Below, in pieces: positions 22,558-31,176 of a stretch of 64,000 nt of DNA; the stretch's first letter is position 1; the number at the start of each line of letters is the position of its first letter. The stretch is from Corallococcus macrosporus DSM 14697 (GTDB taxonomy: Bacteria; Myxococcota; Myxococcia; Myxococcales; Myxococcaceae), in NCBI RefSeq assembly GCF_002305895.1, contig NZ_CP022203.1:2768501-2832500 (forward strand), in the 5' to 3' direction. Position numbers and translations under genes: made by a program. The notes under the pieces were generated by a model. The model saw only the letters and a list, made by a program, of their open reading frames with translations. It made no database searches and was not told the DNA's origin.

Positions 22558-22576
22558 ACTTACCTCGCGGGTAAGT
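22558..22576. promoter_or_regulatory. Inverted repeat between tfuA and kinase gene
   Basis: Perfect 7-bp arms ACTTACC and GGTAAGT around TCGCG, in an AT-richer patch. Being AT-containing in a GC-rich genome makes it a plausible operator for the kinase unit, or a second element of the tfuA 3' structure. Confidence 0.35.
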
Positions 22577-22628
22577 GAAAACGTGACATCCCCGGCGAAA
22601 AGGATAGGGTCAACCCTGGAGGTTGCCC

Positions 22629-22751
22629 TTGTCCAGCCCCGCTCCCTGGGTGGTTACCGAGTCTTCCGCGCGGATGTCGCCGCCACGGGCGGTGCGTCTC
22701 GCGCGTGACGTTGCGGGTGGGGCGGGAGGAGGGCACCGGCCGTGGCGGTGA
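22629..22751 (+). CDS. Possible 40-codon leader or small peptide ORF
   Basis: Starts with TTG at 22629, six bases after a perfect GGAGG (22618-22622), and runs 40 codons; its stop overlaps the kinase start region by 10 bp. The peptide opens 'MSSPAPWVVTESSARM' and ends with 'VAGGAGGGHRPWR'. It could be a translated leader of the kinase, a small peptide, or chance. Its place right after tfuA makes it the only local candidate for a YcaO substrate, but nothing in it is diagnostic. Confidence 0.2.
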   Translation: MSSPAPWVVTESSARMSPPRAVRLARDVAGGAGGGHRPWR

Positions 22752-23911
22752 GGTCGCCTCCCTTCCATCCGGACCAGCTCGTCGCGGGCAGCGAGGTCGG
22801 CCCCTGGCGGGTCGTGGCGTCGCTGGGCTCGGGCGGCTTCGGCCGGGTCTTCCAGGTGGAGCGCGCGGGCCGCCACTACTCGCTGAAGATGGCGCTCCGC
22901 CCCGCGGGGCTCCACGCGGCGGAGGAGGAGGACATCAACGGCCGGCTGGCGCACGAAGTGGCGGCGCTGCTGGCCTGCGCCCCCCACCCGAACCTCCCGG
23001 CGCTGCACGCCGTGGACCGCTGGCCGGAGCCTCCCGAGGGCTACCTGTACTTCGTCACCGACTACATCGACGGTGAGACGTTCCACGAATGGCGCTGGCG
23101 GGTGAAGCCCACGGCGGCGCACCTCTTGTCCGTCTTCACGGAGCTGGTGCGCGTGGTGGGGGACCTGCATCGCCGGGGCGTGCACCACCGGGACTTGAAG
23201 GGGGACAACGTCCTCATCCGCCGCGAGGACGAGCGCCCCATGCTCATCGACCTGGGCACGGTGCGGTTGCCCGGGGCCACGACGCTGACGGTGGGCGTGG
23301 CGCCCGGCGCGCCGCACCTGCTGCCGCCCGAGTGCGTCGCCTTCCTGCGCGAAGGCACCTGGCAGCAGGGCGCCAACTTCGACGCGGGGGTGCCCGGGGA
23401 CCTCTACGCGCTGGGCGCGCTGCTGTACGAGTCGCTCACGGATGGCTACGCGTTCGACCCGAAGCTCCCGTATGACCGCCTGCTGCCGGCCATTGAGACG
23501 GTGACGCCGCGCGCGCCCCACGTCGTGAATCCGAAGGTGCCGCGCGCCCTGGGCGACATCGCCCTGCGGCTGCTCGCGAAGCGCCCGGAGGACCGCTACG
23601 CCGGCACGGAGGCGCTGCTCCAGGCCCTGTGGGACGTGGCCAAGGAGAAGCGGCAGCCGGCCTGGAAGGTGTCGTTGGACCGGCCGCCCGAGGGCGCGGA
23701 CGGGGAGGCCCCGCGGGTGCGCATGGTGCCGGACACCGCCACGTCCTCGCGGCCCGTCCCTGCCCGGGAGTCGTCCGGGTTCGCGCCGGTGCTGCCCCTC
23801 AATCCGGAGCCCCGGGACGCCCCGGTGGCGAGTGCGAGCGCGCCCGCCGAGGCGTCCGAGCCACCGGCGGCCCCCGCGGCGACGCCCGGGGGGAGACGCC
23901 CGCCGCGGTGA
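22742..23911 (+). CDS. Ser/Thr protein kinase, N-terminal part (frame lost at a G-tract)
   Basis: Hanks-type kinase catalytic domain, residues about 10-310: glycine loop 'LGSGGFGRVF', Lys49 in 'SLKMAL', catalytic Asp151 in 'HHRDLKGDNVLIR', and DLG in place of DFG ('IDLGTVR'). A Pro/Ala linker follows and ends after 389 codons in 'AATPGGRRPPR' and a stop. The expected membrane helix and C-terminal module are present just downstream in another frame, so this looks like the front part of one 690-700 residue kinase. GTG start at 22742 with GGAGGAGGG upstream; 'FHPDQLVAGSEVGPWRVV' is the usual opening of such myxobacterial kinases. Confidence 0.85.
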   Translation: MAVRSPPFHPDQLVAGSEVGPWRVVASLGSGGFGRVFQVERAGRHYSLKMALRPAGLHAAEEEDINGRLAHEVAALLACAPHPNLPALHAVDRWPEPPEGYLYFVTDYIDGETFHEWRWRVKPTAAHLLSVFTELVRVVGDLHRRGVHHRDLKGDNVLIRREDERPMLIDLGTVRLPGATTLTVGVAPGAPHLLPPECVAFLREGTWQQGANFDAGVPGDLYALGALLYESLTDGYAFDPKLPYDRLLPAIETVTPRAPHVVNPKVPRALGDIALRLLAKRPEDRYAGTEALLQALWDVAKEKRQPAWKVSLDRPPEGADGEAPRVRMVPDTATSSRPVPARESSGFAPVLPLNPEPRDAPVASASAPAEASEPPAAPAATPGGRRPPR

Positions 23912-23954
23912 TGCCCGGGGCGGAGACGCCCTCCGCGGCGACGCCCGGGGGGAG
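23874..23954 (+). repeat. 22-bp direct repeats with G6 tracts at the kinase frameshift
   Basis: Identical 22-bp copies at 23874-23895 and 23933-23954, 59 bp apart, each containing six Gs (23888-23893; 23947-23952). With seven Gs in each tract the spacing becomes 60 and the kinase frame runs straight into the membrane helix, both copies coding for AATPGG. Confidence 0.75.
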
Positions 23955-24830
23955 TTCCCCGCGCCGCCACCCGCGCGGTCGCGCCGCAAGGCCGCCGTGG
24001 GGTGGGGTGTGGCCGCGCTGCTGGGCGTGGGGTTGGTGGTGTTCGGGGTGAGCCGCCTGGCGCTGCCCATCACGGCAGACCCGGCTCCTGCCCCGCCTGT
24101 TCCCAATGAGAAAGGAAGTCCCGCAGTGACGAGTCGTTCTTCGAATCCCTCCGAGATGCCCCTCCTGGAGGCGGCACCGTCCGCTCCGGGCGCGGGCGCG
24201 GTCCACGACACGGACGCGCAGGACGAAGTGTCCGCGCAGGTGGCTTCCTCCGACGCGGAGAAGGAGGAGGCCTCCGCGTCACGGCTCAGGAAGCGCCCGC
24301 CTTCAGGAAGCGCGCTGGGCAAGGCCGCCGCCGTGGCCTGCCTCACGGCCGCGTGCGCCAGCGGGCCCCAGGTGCGGGACAAGCCGCCGCGCATCGAGTG
24401 CCCGCCGGAGGTGCTGGCCTCCATGAAGAAGCGGGGCTTCCACCCTCCCGATATGATTGGAAACGATATAACGCTCTCCATGGTGCCCCGGGTTTCCGTG
24501 ACGCCGGTGCCCGTGCCGCCAGACGGGGGACCCATCACCCTCTATGCCATCGCCGAGGTCCGGAGCGCCTACACCGGCCGCCTCCCGAAGGGGAGCCGCT
24601 ACTATGGGACGGTGTACCACGGGAAGAGGGCCATCTACGGGTGGTTCACGGAGGTGGAGTACCCGGACGGCCGGCGCATCCCCATCTGCGCCAACATCGT
24701 GGACAGCTCCAGCCGGGAGGCCATCGGGATGGATTATGACCCGTCCAGCACCCCCGGCAGACCGATGATGTATCCGGGCGTCAACCTGGCCATCTCCCAG
24801 GTGCTCGGAGAAATGGGGACGCACAGGTAG
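23952..24830 (+). pseudogene. C-terminal part of the same kinase, out of frame
   Basis: The frame has no start of its own. It begins in the Pro-rich linker ('EFPAPPPARSRRKAAVGWG'), then shows a single membrane helix ('VAALLGVGLVVFGVSRLALP'), a Ser/Ala-rich spacer, a second hydrophobic patch 'AAAVACLTAACASGPQVR' and a module with 'CPPEVLASMKKRGFHPPD', 'PKGSRYYGTVYHGKRAIYGW' and 'YPDGRRIPICANIVD'. That module is the usual extracytoplasmic end of a group of myxobacterial kinases. Either the gene is broken here, or the assembly lacks bases in two G-tracts, or the tracts vary by slippage. Confidence 0.75.
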
Positions 24831-24880
24831 CCCTCCACCTGTCATGGTGTGGAGGCGTCCTTGCTGGAGGTTGCTCGGCC

Positions 24881-25786
24881 TTGACTGGTTCGCCCACTTT
24901 CATCGTGCTCGCGTGGGGCTTGTTGTGGGCCACCCTCGCGGAGTCCGCGGCGGTGGACGCGCCCGCGGTGGTGCGGCGAATCGACGTGCAGGCGGGAAGC
25001 CTGGCCACCCCGCCGGAGGTCCGCATCAGCCCCGGTCTGTCCACCACCTTGTTCTTCGATGCGCGCATCCGTCCGGAGCAACTGGCGCTCGAAGGCCGTG
25101 AGCGGTTCCAGCGCTTCGGCGCGACGGAGGACCACCTCGTGCTGGTGCCCTCGCCCACGTTCCGGGAGGGGGAGCGGCTGCGGCTGGAGGTCCGGTTCCA
25201 TGATGGCGCCGTGCCGGACAGGGCCGTGTTGAACCTCGTCGTGGATGCCACGCGGCCGGAGCGCCAGGTGGAGCTCTACCGCCATGCGCGGTCCGCCGCG
25301 TCCTACCGGCAGGAGGTGGAGGAGCTCCGTGCGGGGATGCTTCGGCTGGAGCGCCAGGTGCAGCAGCTCCAGCGCTCCCGCGCGGGAGGCGAGGTGACGC
25401 GCGAGTCCCTGGTGGCGGACATCCAGGACGTGAGCGCCATCCGTCACCGTCACTGGGCGGCCCGGAAGGTGACGGGCGACTTCATCGTCCGAGCCGTGAG
25501 CCTCGTCCGCCTTTCACCCGCCTGGGCCGCGCTGCGGATTCTATTGGTGCCCTCGGAGGCGGCGAAGGACTGGCGCGCGGCCGGCGCGGCGCTCACCGGC
25601 GCCCAGGGCAACCGGCTGCGGACGCTCCCCCCCTGGCAGGCGGGGCCCCTGGATGCCGCTGGCGACTCGCCCATCGTCATCGTCCTGGAGGAGCCGGAGG
25701 CGGTGGACACCGGCCGGTACACGCTGGAGCTGTGGGACGAGGGCCGCAAGCGGACCTTGAAGCTGGAAGGCCTCCAGGCGCGGTGA
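24881..25786 (+). CDS. DUF2381 (TIGR02268) family protein
   Basis: 301 aa, exported (signal 'FIVLAWGLLWATLAESAA'), of a family found as many paralogues in Myxococcaceae and often next to Ser/Thr kinases like the one just upstream. Features: 'VRRIDVQAGSLATPPEVRIS', 'PGLSTTLFFDARI', 'LVLVPSPTFREGERLRLEV', a central coiled coil ('YRQEVEELRAGMLRLERQVQ'), and 'SLVRLSPAWAALRILLVP'. TTG start at 24881 with GGAGG ten bases upstream. It ends 50 bp before the methyltransferase gene. Function unknown; periplasmic role with the kinase sensor end is inferred from context. Confidence 0.82.
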   Translation: MTGSPTFIVLAWGLLWATLAESAAVDAPAVVRRIDVQAGSLATPPEVRISPGLSTTLFFDARIRPEQLALEGRERFQRFGATEDHLVLVPSPTFREGERLRLEVRFHDGAVPDRAVLNLVVDATRPERQVELYRHARSAASYRQEVEELRAGMLRLERQVQQLQRSRAGGEVTRESLVADIQDVSAIRHRHWAARKVTGDFIVRAVSLVRLSPAWAALRILLVPSEAAKDWRAAGAALTGAQGNRLRTLPPWQAGPLDAAGDSPIVIVLEEPEAVDTGRYTLELWDEGRKRTLKLEGLQAR

Positions 25787-25836
25787 GCGCGCCACTTGAG
25801 CCCCGCGCCCCGCCGTGTAGGGTGCCGCTCAGGCCG

Positions 25837-26619
25837 ATGACCTCCCTTCCCCCGCCCGAGTCCCTTCGCTGCATCAACGCCGACTCCCGCGAGCCCGCGG
25901 GCTACCGCGCCGCCCTGGGCGACACCCGCGCCGCGCTCCTCCACACGGACCCGCCGTACTGCCTGCTCACCCGGCGGCGCAAGGGCGGCGACCTGCGGGA
26001 CACGCGCGCGCACAAGAAGATTGACCAGAACCCCATCGTCCGCTTCGAGACGGTGCGCGACTACCGCGCCTTCTCCGAGGCCTGGCTGTCGCGCGCCACC
26101 GCGCACCTGACGCCGGACGCGCCGCTCATCATCTGGACGAACCTGCTGGGCAAGGAGCCCATCCTCACCGCGGCGCGCGGGCTGGGCTACCCGCACCTGC
26201 GCGGCGAGTATGTCTGGGGCAAGCGCACCACCGACAAGAACGCCAACGAGCAGTTGCTGCGCGTCTACGAAGTGGCCCTGGTGATTGCCCGTACGCCCGC
26301 GCCGCCGCTGGCGCCGGGGGATCTGCCCACCGTCTGGGCCGTGGTGGGCGGCTATGACGACGACGCGGAGGCGAAGCGCTGGGGCGGCCACCCGCACCAC
26401 AAGCCCTTCTCCGTCCTGGAGCCGCTGGTGCGCACGTACAGCCGCCCGGGGGACACGGTGCTGGACCCCTTCGCGGGCAGCGGCTCCATGCCGTCCGCAG
26501 CGCTGCGGCTGGGCCGGCGGCCCGCGTGCCTGGAAGTCGAGCCGGAGTGGGCCGAGCGCGTCACCCACCGCCTGCGGGAGACGGCCCGCGAGGAGGCTCA
26601 GCGCGCCAGCGCCCGGTAG
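25837..26619 (+). CDS. Solitary DNA methyltransferase (N4/N6 amino type)
   Basis: 260-aa S-adenosylmethionine-dependent DNA methylase. Motif IV 'TDPPYC' is at residue 38 and motif I 'LDPFAGSGSMPSAALRLGRR' at residue 210, the beta-class order with the target-recognition region between them; the C-terminus 'ACLEVEPEWAERVTHRLRE' is also typical. No restriction enzyme or specificity subunit is nearby, so it is an orphan methylase. ATG at 25837. Its last 22 bp overlap the convergent oxygenase-like gene. Confidence 0.9.
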   Translation: MTSLPPPESLRCINADSREPAGYRAALGDTRAALLHTDPPYCLLTRRRKGGDLRDTRAHKKIDQNPIVRFETVRDYRAFSEAWLSRATAHLTPDAPLIIWTNLLGKEPILTAARGLGYPHLRGEYVWGKRTTDKNANEQLLRVYEVALVIARTPAPPLAPGDLPTVWAVVGGYDDDAEAKRWGGHPHHKPFSVLEPLVRTYSRPGDTVLDPFAGSGSMPSAALRLGRRPACLEVEPEWAERVTHRLRETAREEAQRASAR

Positions 26620-27236
26620 AGGCGCGTGTCCGCCCACGCGGGGATGTCCGTGGGCCGGTGGCCCCACCAGTTCATCACCAGCGTGCGCCGCTGCCGCGCG
26701 CGTCCGGGCAGCTTCCCGTCCGGAATCTGGTTCTCCGCGTCCAGCACGCCGTGCGTCAGCGTGCCGTCGAACACCACCAGCCGGTTGGGCCGGGGCGTCA
26801 CCAGGTCCGCGGTGTCCAGCCGCGAGGGGGCCAGCGAGGGGTTGGCCGCGTCGGGCTTCTCCTTCGTCACCACCAGCGCGCCGCCGCGCACCCGGTTGAG
26901 GAAGAGCACGGAGGAGATGCGCGGGTGCACCAGCTCACCGGTGCGCCGCGCCAGCTTCTCGTCGCGGTCCTGGTGGAAGTCCACGCGCACGTCCGTCGGC
27001 TCCATGCGCGACAGCCACCACTCCACGCCCGCCACGCGGCGCCTGCCGGCGATGTGCGGGCGCAGCGTGAGGATGATGTCCTCCACCACGTTGGCCGCCG
27101 GGCCGAAGTCGTACCAGAAGGTCGTCTGGTAGGTCTGACGCAAACGCTCGGTGCCCACGAGCGCCAGGCGCCGCAGCAGGCGGCGGAAGAGCAGGGGGGG
27201 CACGGCGTTCTCGGTGAGTCGAACGAGGGTTTCCAC
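26598..27236 (-). CDS. 2OG-Fe(II) oxygenase-like protein
   Basis: 212 aa. The iron-binding H-x-D is seen as 'VDFHQDRD' (His88, Asp90), with 'SSVLFLNRVRGGALVV' forming the central strands, the distal His in 'FDGTLTHGVLD', and Arg residues in 'RARQRRTLVMNWWG' suitable for 2-oxoglutarate binding. It resembles prolyl-hydroxylase-type dioxygenases, substrate unknown. Start ATG at 27236. It shares the 80-bp divergent region with the symporter gene. Confidence 0.72.
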   Translation of the reverse strand: METLVRLTENAVPPLLFRRLLRRLALVGTERLRQTYQTTFWYDFGPAANVVEDIILTLRPHIAGRRRVAGVEWWLSRMEPTDVRVDFHQDRDEKLARRTGELVHPRISSVLFLNRVRGGALVVTKEKPDAANPSLAPSRLDTADLVTPRPNRLVVFDGTLTHGVLDAENQIPDGKLPGRARQRRTLVMNWWGHRPTDIPAWADTRLYRALAR

Positions 27237-27316
27237 GAGGGGGACAGCATGCCATCTTCGCCTACCGCCCGGTGGCGCGGACCATTCTCCTCCGGCGAGG
27301 AGGGCTCGGAGTCTTG

Positions 27317-28594
27317 ATGAAGGCGCACCAGAAGATGCTCATTGGCATTGCCTCCGGCGCGGTGGCGGGCCTCGTGGCCAACCTCGTCGCGGGCGGCGCG
27401 CCCTGGCTGACCTTCGTCGTGGACAACGTGGCCTCCCCCATCGGGCAGATCTTCATCCGCCTGCTGCTGATGCTCGTGGTGCCGCTGCTGTTCTCCGCCA
27501 TCGTCGTGGCGGTGGCGGAGCTGGACCTCAAGCAGGTGGGGCGGCTGGGCGCTCGCACGCTGGGCTACACCGTCGTCCTGTCCTCCATCTCCGTCCTCAT
27601 CGGCCTGGTGCTGGTCAACACGCTGGAGCCCGGCGCGGGCGTCAGCGAAGAGGCGCGCGCGCAGGCCCAGGGCGGGATGACCATCCAGGCAGCCGCCGCG
27701 CCAGGGGCGTCCTCGTTCGGCGCGGTGCTGGTCTCCATGGTGCCCACCAACCCCATCAAGGCCGCGGGGGACGGGGACTTCATCGGCCTCATCGTCTTCT
27801 CGCTCATCTTCGGCATGGGCGTGGCGCTCACCCCCAGCGAGCCCGTGCAGCGCCTGCGTGAAACCCTCCAGGGCCTCTACGACGTGATGATGAAGCTCAT
27901 CGACGGCGTGCTGAGCCTGGCGCCCTTCGGCGTGGCCGCGCTGCTGTTCGCCATGACGGCGCGGCTGGGCTTCGGCATCTTCGCGCAGCTCGCCTCCTAC
28001 ATCGTCACGGTGCTGCTGGCGCTGGGCATCCACATGTTCATCGTCTACTCGCTGTCGGTGCGCCTCCTGGGCGGGCGCAGCCCCATCGAGTTCTTCCGCG
28101 GCAGCCGGCTGGCCATCGTCACCGCGTTCTCCACGTCCTCCTCCAGCGCCACGCTGCCCACCGCGCTCAAGGTGGCGGAGGAGAACCTCAAGCTGCCGCG
28201 CAACGTGTCGCGCTTCGTGCTCACCGCCGGCTCGGCGATGAACCAGAACGGCACCGCGCTCTTCGAGGGCGTCACGGTGCTCTTCCTCGCCCAGGTCTAC
28301 GGCGTGCCGCTCAGCCTGTCCGACCAGGCGCTCATCATGTTCATCTGCATCCTGGCGGGCATCGGCACCGCGGGCGTGCCGGCGGGCTCCATCCCCGTCA
28401 TCGCCATGATCCTGGGCATGTTCAAGATTCCGGTGGAGGGCCTGGGCCTCATCCTGGGCGTGGACCGCTTCCTGGACATGTGCCGCACCACGCTCAACGT
28501 CACCGGCGACCTGGCCGCCGCCGTCTACGTGGCGCGCGGTGAACCGGTCGACAGCCCGGCTGAAGAGGGAGCCGTGGACCCCTCCACCTCCTGA
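27317..28594 (+). CDS. Dicarboxylate/amino acid:cation symporter (DAACS family)
   Basis: 425-aa inner-membrane carrier for C4-dicarboxylates or acidic amino acids with Na+ or H+. Hallmarks: 'IRLLLMLVVPLLFSAIVVAV', the serine-rich hairpin loop 'STSSSSATLPTAL', the 'GSAMNQNGTALFEGVTVLFL' motif (family NMDGTxL), and 'GVDRFLDMCRTTLNVTGD' near the end. About eight membrane helices plus two re-entrant loops. ATG at 27317 with GGAG five bases upstream. It is a single-gene unit by spacing. Confidence 0.94.
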   Translation: MKAHQKMLIGIASGAVAGLVANLVAGGAPWLTFVVDNVASPIGQIFIRLLLMLVVPLLFSAIVVAVAELDLKQVGRLGARTLGYTVVLSSISVLIGLVLVNTLEPGAGVSEEARAQAQGGMTIQAAAAPGASSFGAVLVSMVPTNPIKAAGDGDFIGLIVFSLIFGMGVALTPSEPVQRLRETLQGLYDVMMKLIDGVLSLAPFGVAALLFAMTARLGFGIFAQLASYIVTVLLALGIHMFIVYSLSVRLLGGRSPIEFFRGSRLAIVTAFSTSSSSATLPTALKVAEENLKLPRNVSRFVLTAGSAMNQNGTALFEGVTVLFLAQVYGVPLSLSDQALIMFICILAGIGTAGVPAGSIPVIAMILGMFKIPVEGLGLILGVDRFLDMCRTTLNVTGDLAAAVYVARGEPVDSPAEEGAVDPSTS

Positions 28595-28667
28595 CGCGGG
28601 GCATTTCCCGCCGCACCTTCCTCGCAGCACCCGCAGTCCCCACGCAGTCATCGGCAAGGAGCCCCGC

Positions 28668-29153
28668 ATGAGGGTCGCCAAGGATTCCGTCGTCTCGCTC
28701 GAATACCGGCTGCACCTGGGAGACGGCCAGGTCATCGACCAGAGCGCGCCCGACCAGCCGCTCGCCTATCTGCACGGGCACCGGCAGATTGTCCCGGGGC
28801 TCGAAGGCGCCCTGGAGGGCATGGACCCGGGGGAGAGCAAGCAGGTGGTCGTGGCGCCCGGCCAGGGCTACGGCGAGCACGACCCCGCGGGGGTGCGCAC
28901 CGTGCCGCGCGGCATGCTGCCGCCCGGCTTCTCGCCCCAGCCCGGCCAGACGCTGATGGCGCAGACGGACCAGGGCGACATCCCGCTGCGCATCCAGGAG
29001 GTGCGCGATGACGGCGTGGTGGTGGACCTCAACCACCCGCTGGCCGGCAAGACGCTGCACTTCGACGTCACCGTGAAGGGCGTGCGCACCGCCACGTCGG
29101 AGGAACTGACGCACGGCCACGTCCACGGGCCGGGCGGGCACGACCACGGCTGA
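28668..29153 (+). CDS. slyD: FKBP-type peptidyl-prolyl isomerase, SlyD-like
   Basis: 161-aa prolyl isomerase and chaperone. FKBP core 'PLAYLHGHRQIVPGLEGALE' and 'APGQGYGEHDPAGVRTVPRG' with an inserted-in-flap domain of the SlyD kind, then 'VDLNHPLAGKTLHFDVTV'. The tail 'THGHVHGPGGHDHG' is histidine-rich and probably binds nickel or zinc. ATG at 28668 after AAGGAG. Confidence 0.93.
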   Translation: MRVAKDSVVSLEYRLHLGDGQVIDQSAPDQPLAYLHGHRQIVPGLEGALEGMDPGESKQVVVAPGQGYGEHDPAGVRTVPRGMLPPGFSPQPGQTLMAQTDQGDIPLRIQEVRDDGVVVDLNHPLAGKTLHFDVTVKGVRTATSEELTHGHVHGPGGHDHG

Positions 29154-29254
29154 CGGGTCGCCCTGACGCGGCGCGGCCACCCACCTGGATGGCCCGCCCG
29201 CCATCACGTGGCGCTCGCGAGGCGGTATGGGGGTGAACTATCTTCGCCGCCCCC

Positions 29255-31150
29255 ATGAGCCAGTCCCCCTCCCAGACGCCCAGTCCCAGCGGCCTCCGCA
29301 TCCCACCCACCGACGCACCTGGTGAAGCGGGGGCCTCCGCGGCCCAGGACCCGGAGCGTTACTGGCTGGAGCACGTCTACCAGGGCGGCGCGCGCCAGCT
29401 CACCGTGCGCGCCGTCATCGCCGGCATGGCGATTGGCGCGGTGATGTGCCTGTCCAACCTGTACGTCATCCTCAAGACGGGCTGGAGCCTGGGCGTCACC
29501 ATCACCGCCTGCATCCTCGCCTTCGCGGTGTTCGGCACGCTGCGCTCCATCCGGGTGCTGAAGGAGGAGTTCACCGACCTGGAGAACAACGCCATGGGCT
29601 CGGTGGCCTCGGCCGCCGGCTACATGACGGGCGGCGGCAACATGGCCGCCGTGCCCGCGCTGCTGATGCTGACGGGCACGCTGCCGTCCTCCGGCTGGCT
29701 GATGGTGTGGTTCGCCGTCATCTCCGCGCTGGGCGTCTTCGCCGCCATCCCCATCAAGCGCCAGCTCATCAACGTGGAGGCGCTGCCGTTCCCCACCGGC
29801 ACGGCCACCGCGGAGACCATCCGCGCGCTCCACGGCCACGGCGAGGTGGCCCGCCGCAAGTCGACGCTGCTGGGCCTGGCGGGCGCGGTCGGCGCGCTGC
29901 TCGTGGCCCTGCGCGACGCGCGCTTCACGTGGCTGACCAACATCCCGGAGAAGGTGAGCCTGCCCTTCTCCATGCTGGGGAAGAAGGCGTCGGCGTGGTC
30001 GCTGTCCTTCGAGTTCAGCCTGCTGCTGGTGGGCGCGGGCGCGCTGGTGAGCTTCCGCACCGGCTGGTCCATGCTGCTGGGCGCGGTGCTCACCTACGGC
30101 TTCCTGGCGCCGGCCATGGTGAGCCAGGGCGCCATCACCGAGGTGACCTACCGCTCCATCAACAGCTGGATGGTGTGGACGGGCTCGGCGGTGCTGGTGT
30201 CCTCGGGCCTGCTCTCCTTCGCCTTCCAGTGGCGCAGCGTGGCGCGCTCCTTCAAGTCGCTGACCGGCCTGTTCAAGGGGAAGAACGCGAAGGAGGAGGA
30301 GGCGGACCCGCTGGCCGGCATCGAGTGCCCGCCCGCGTGGTTCCCCCTGGGCTTCGCGATTCTGGGCCCGGTGGCCGTGTTCCTCATGGCCTACCTGTTC
30401 CAGATTCCGTGGTGGGCGGGCGTGCTGGCCATGCCGCTGGCCGTCGTCATGGGCGTCATCGCCAGCCGGGTGACGGGCGAGACGGACACCACGCCCACCA
30501 AGGCGCTGGGCCCCGTCACGCAGCTCATCTTCGGCGGCCTGGCGCCGGGCAACATCCCCGCCAACGTGATGAGCGCCAACGCCACGGGCGGCGTGGGGCT
30601 CCACTCGGCGGACCTGCTGACGGACCTCAAGTCCGGGTGGTTGCTGGGCGCCAACCCGCGCCAGCAGTTCGTCGCGCAGCTCTTCGGCGTGGTGGCGGGC
30701 GCGGCGGTGGTGGTGCCCGTGTTCAAGATTCTCGTACCGGACGCCAGCGTGCTGGGCTCCGAGGAGTTCCCCGCGCCCGCCTCCATGGTGTGGGCCGGCG
30801 TGTCCAAGCTGCTGGCCACGGGCGTGGCCGCGCTGCCGCACTCGGCGCGGGTGGGCGCGCTGTGCGGCGCCCTGCTGGGCATCTTCCTGGTGCTGCTGGA
30901 GCGCTGGGCCCCGGCGAAGGCGAAGGCCTACGTGCCGTCCCCCGCGGGCTTCGGGCTGGCCATCGTGATTCCGGGCTCCAGCTCCATCGCCTTCTTCCTG
31001 GGCTCCGCCATCGCCGCGCTGCTGCGCCGCGCGAAGCCGAAGCTGGCGGAGGACACGGTGCTGCCGGTGTCCTCCGGCTTCATCGCGGGAGAGAGCCTGC
31101 TGGGCATCGCCATTGCCATGGCGAAGGCCTTCGGGGTGATGCCCAAGTAG
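29255..31150 (+). CDS. OPT family oligopeptide/metal-chelate transporter
   Basis: 631-aa membrane protein with about fourteen hydrophobic helices. Family blocks: 'ARQLTVRAVIAGMAIGAVMC', 'NLYVILKTGWSLGVTITACI', 'LENNAMGSVASAAGYMTGGG', 'INVEALPFPTGTATAETIRA', and 'VIPGSSSIAFFLGSAIAALL'. Likely imports peptides or metal complexes by proton symport. ATG at 29255. It ends 26 bp from the convergent outer-membrane gene. Confidence 0.93.
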   Translation: MSQSPSQTPSPSGLRIPPTDAPGEAGASAAQDPERYWLEHVYQGGARQLTVRAVIAGMAIGAVMCLSNLYVILKTGWSLGVTITACILAFAVFGTLRSIRVLKEEFTDLENNAMGSVASAAGYMTGGGNMAAVPALLMLTGTLPSSGWLMVWFAVISALGVFAAIPIKRQLINVEALPFPTGTATAETIRALHGHGEVARRKSTLLGLAGAVGALLVALRDARFTWLTNIPEKVSLPFSMLGKKASAWSLSFEFSLLLVGAGALVSFRTGWSMLLGAVLTYGFLAPAMVSQGAITEVTYRSINSWMVWTGSAVLVSSGLLSFAFQWRSVARSFKSLTGLFKGKNAKEEEADPLAGIECPPAWFPLGFAILGPVAVFLMAYLFQIPWWAGVLAMPLAVVMGVIASRVTGETDTTPTKALGPVTQLIFGGLAPGNIPANVMSANATGGVGLHSADLLTDLKSGWLLGANPRQQFVAQLFGVVAGAAVVVPVFKILVPDASVLGSEEFPAPASMVWAGVSKLLATGVAALPHSARVGALCGALLGIFLVLLERWAPAKAKAYVPSPAGFGLAIVIPGSSSIAFFLGSAIAALLRRAKPKLAEDTVLPVSSGFIAGESLLGIAIAMAKAFGVMPK

Positions 31151-31176
31151 GCAAGGGCGCGGCGGGGCGCTTCGCT

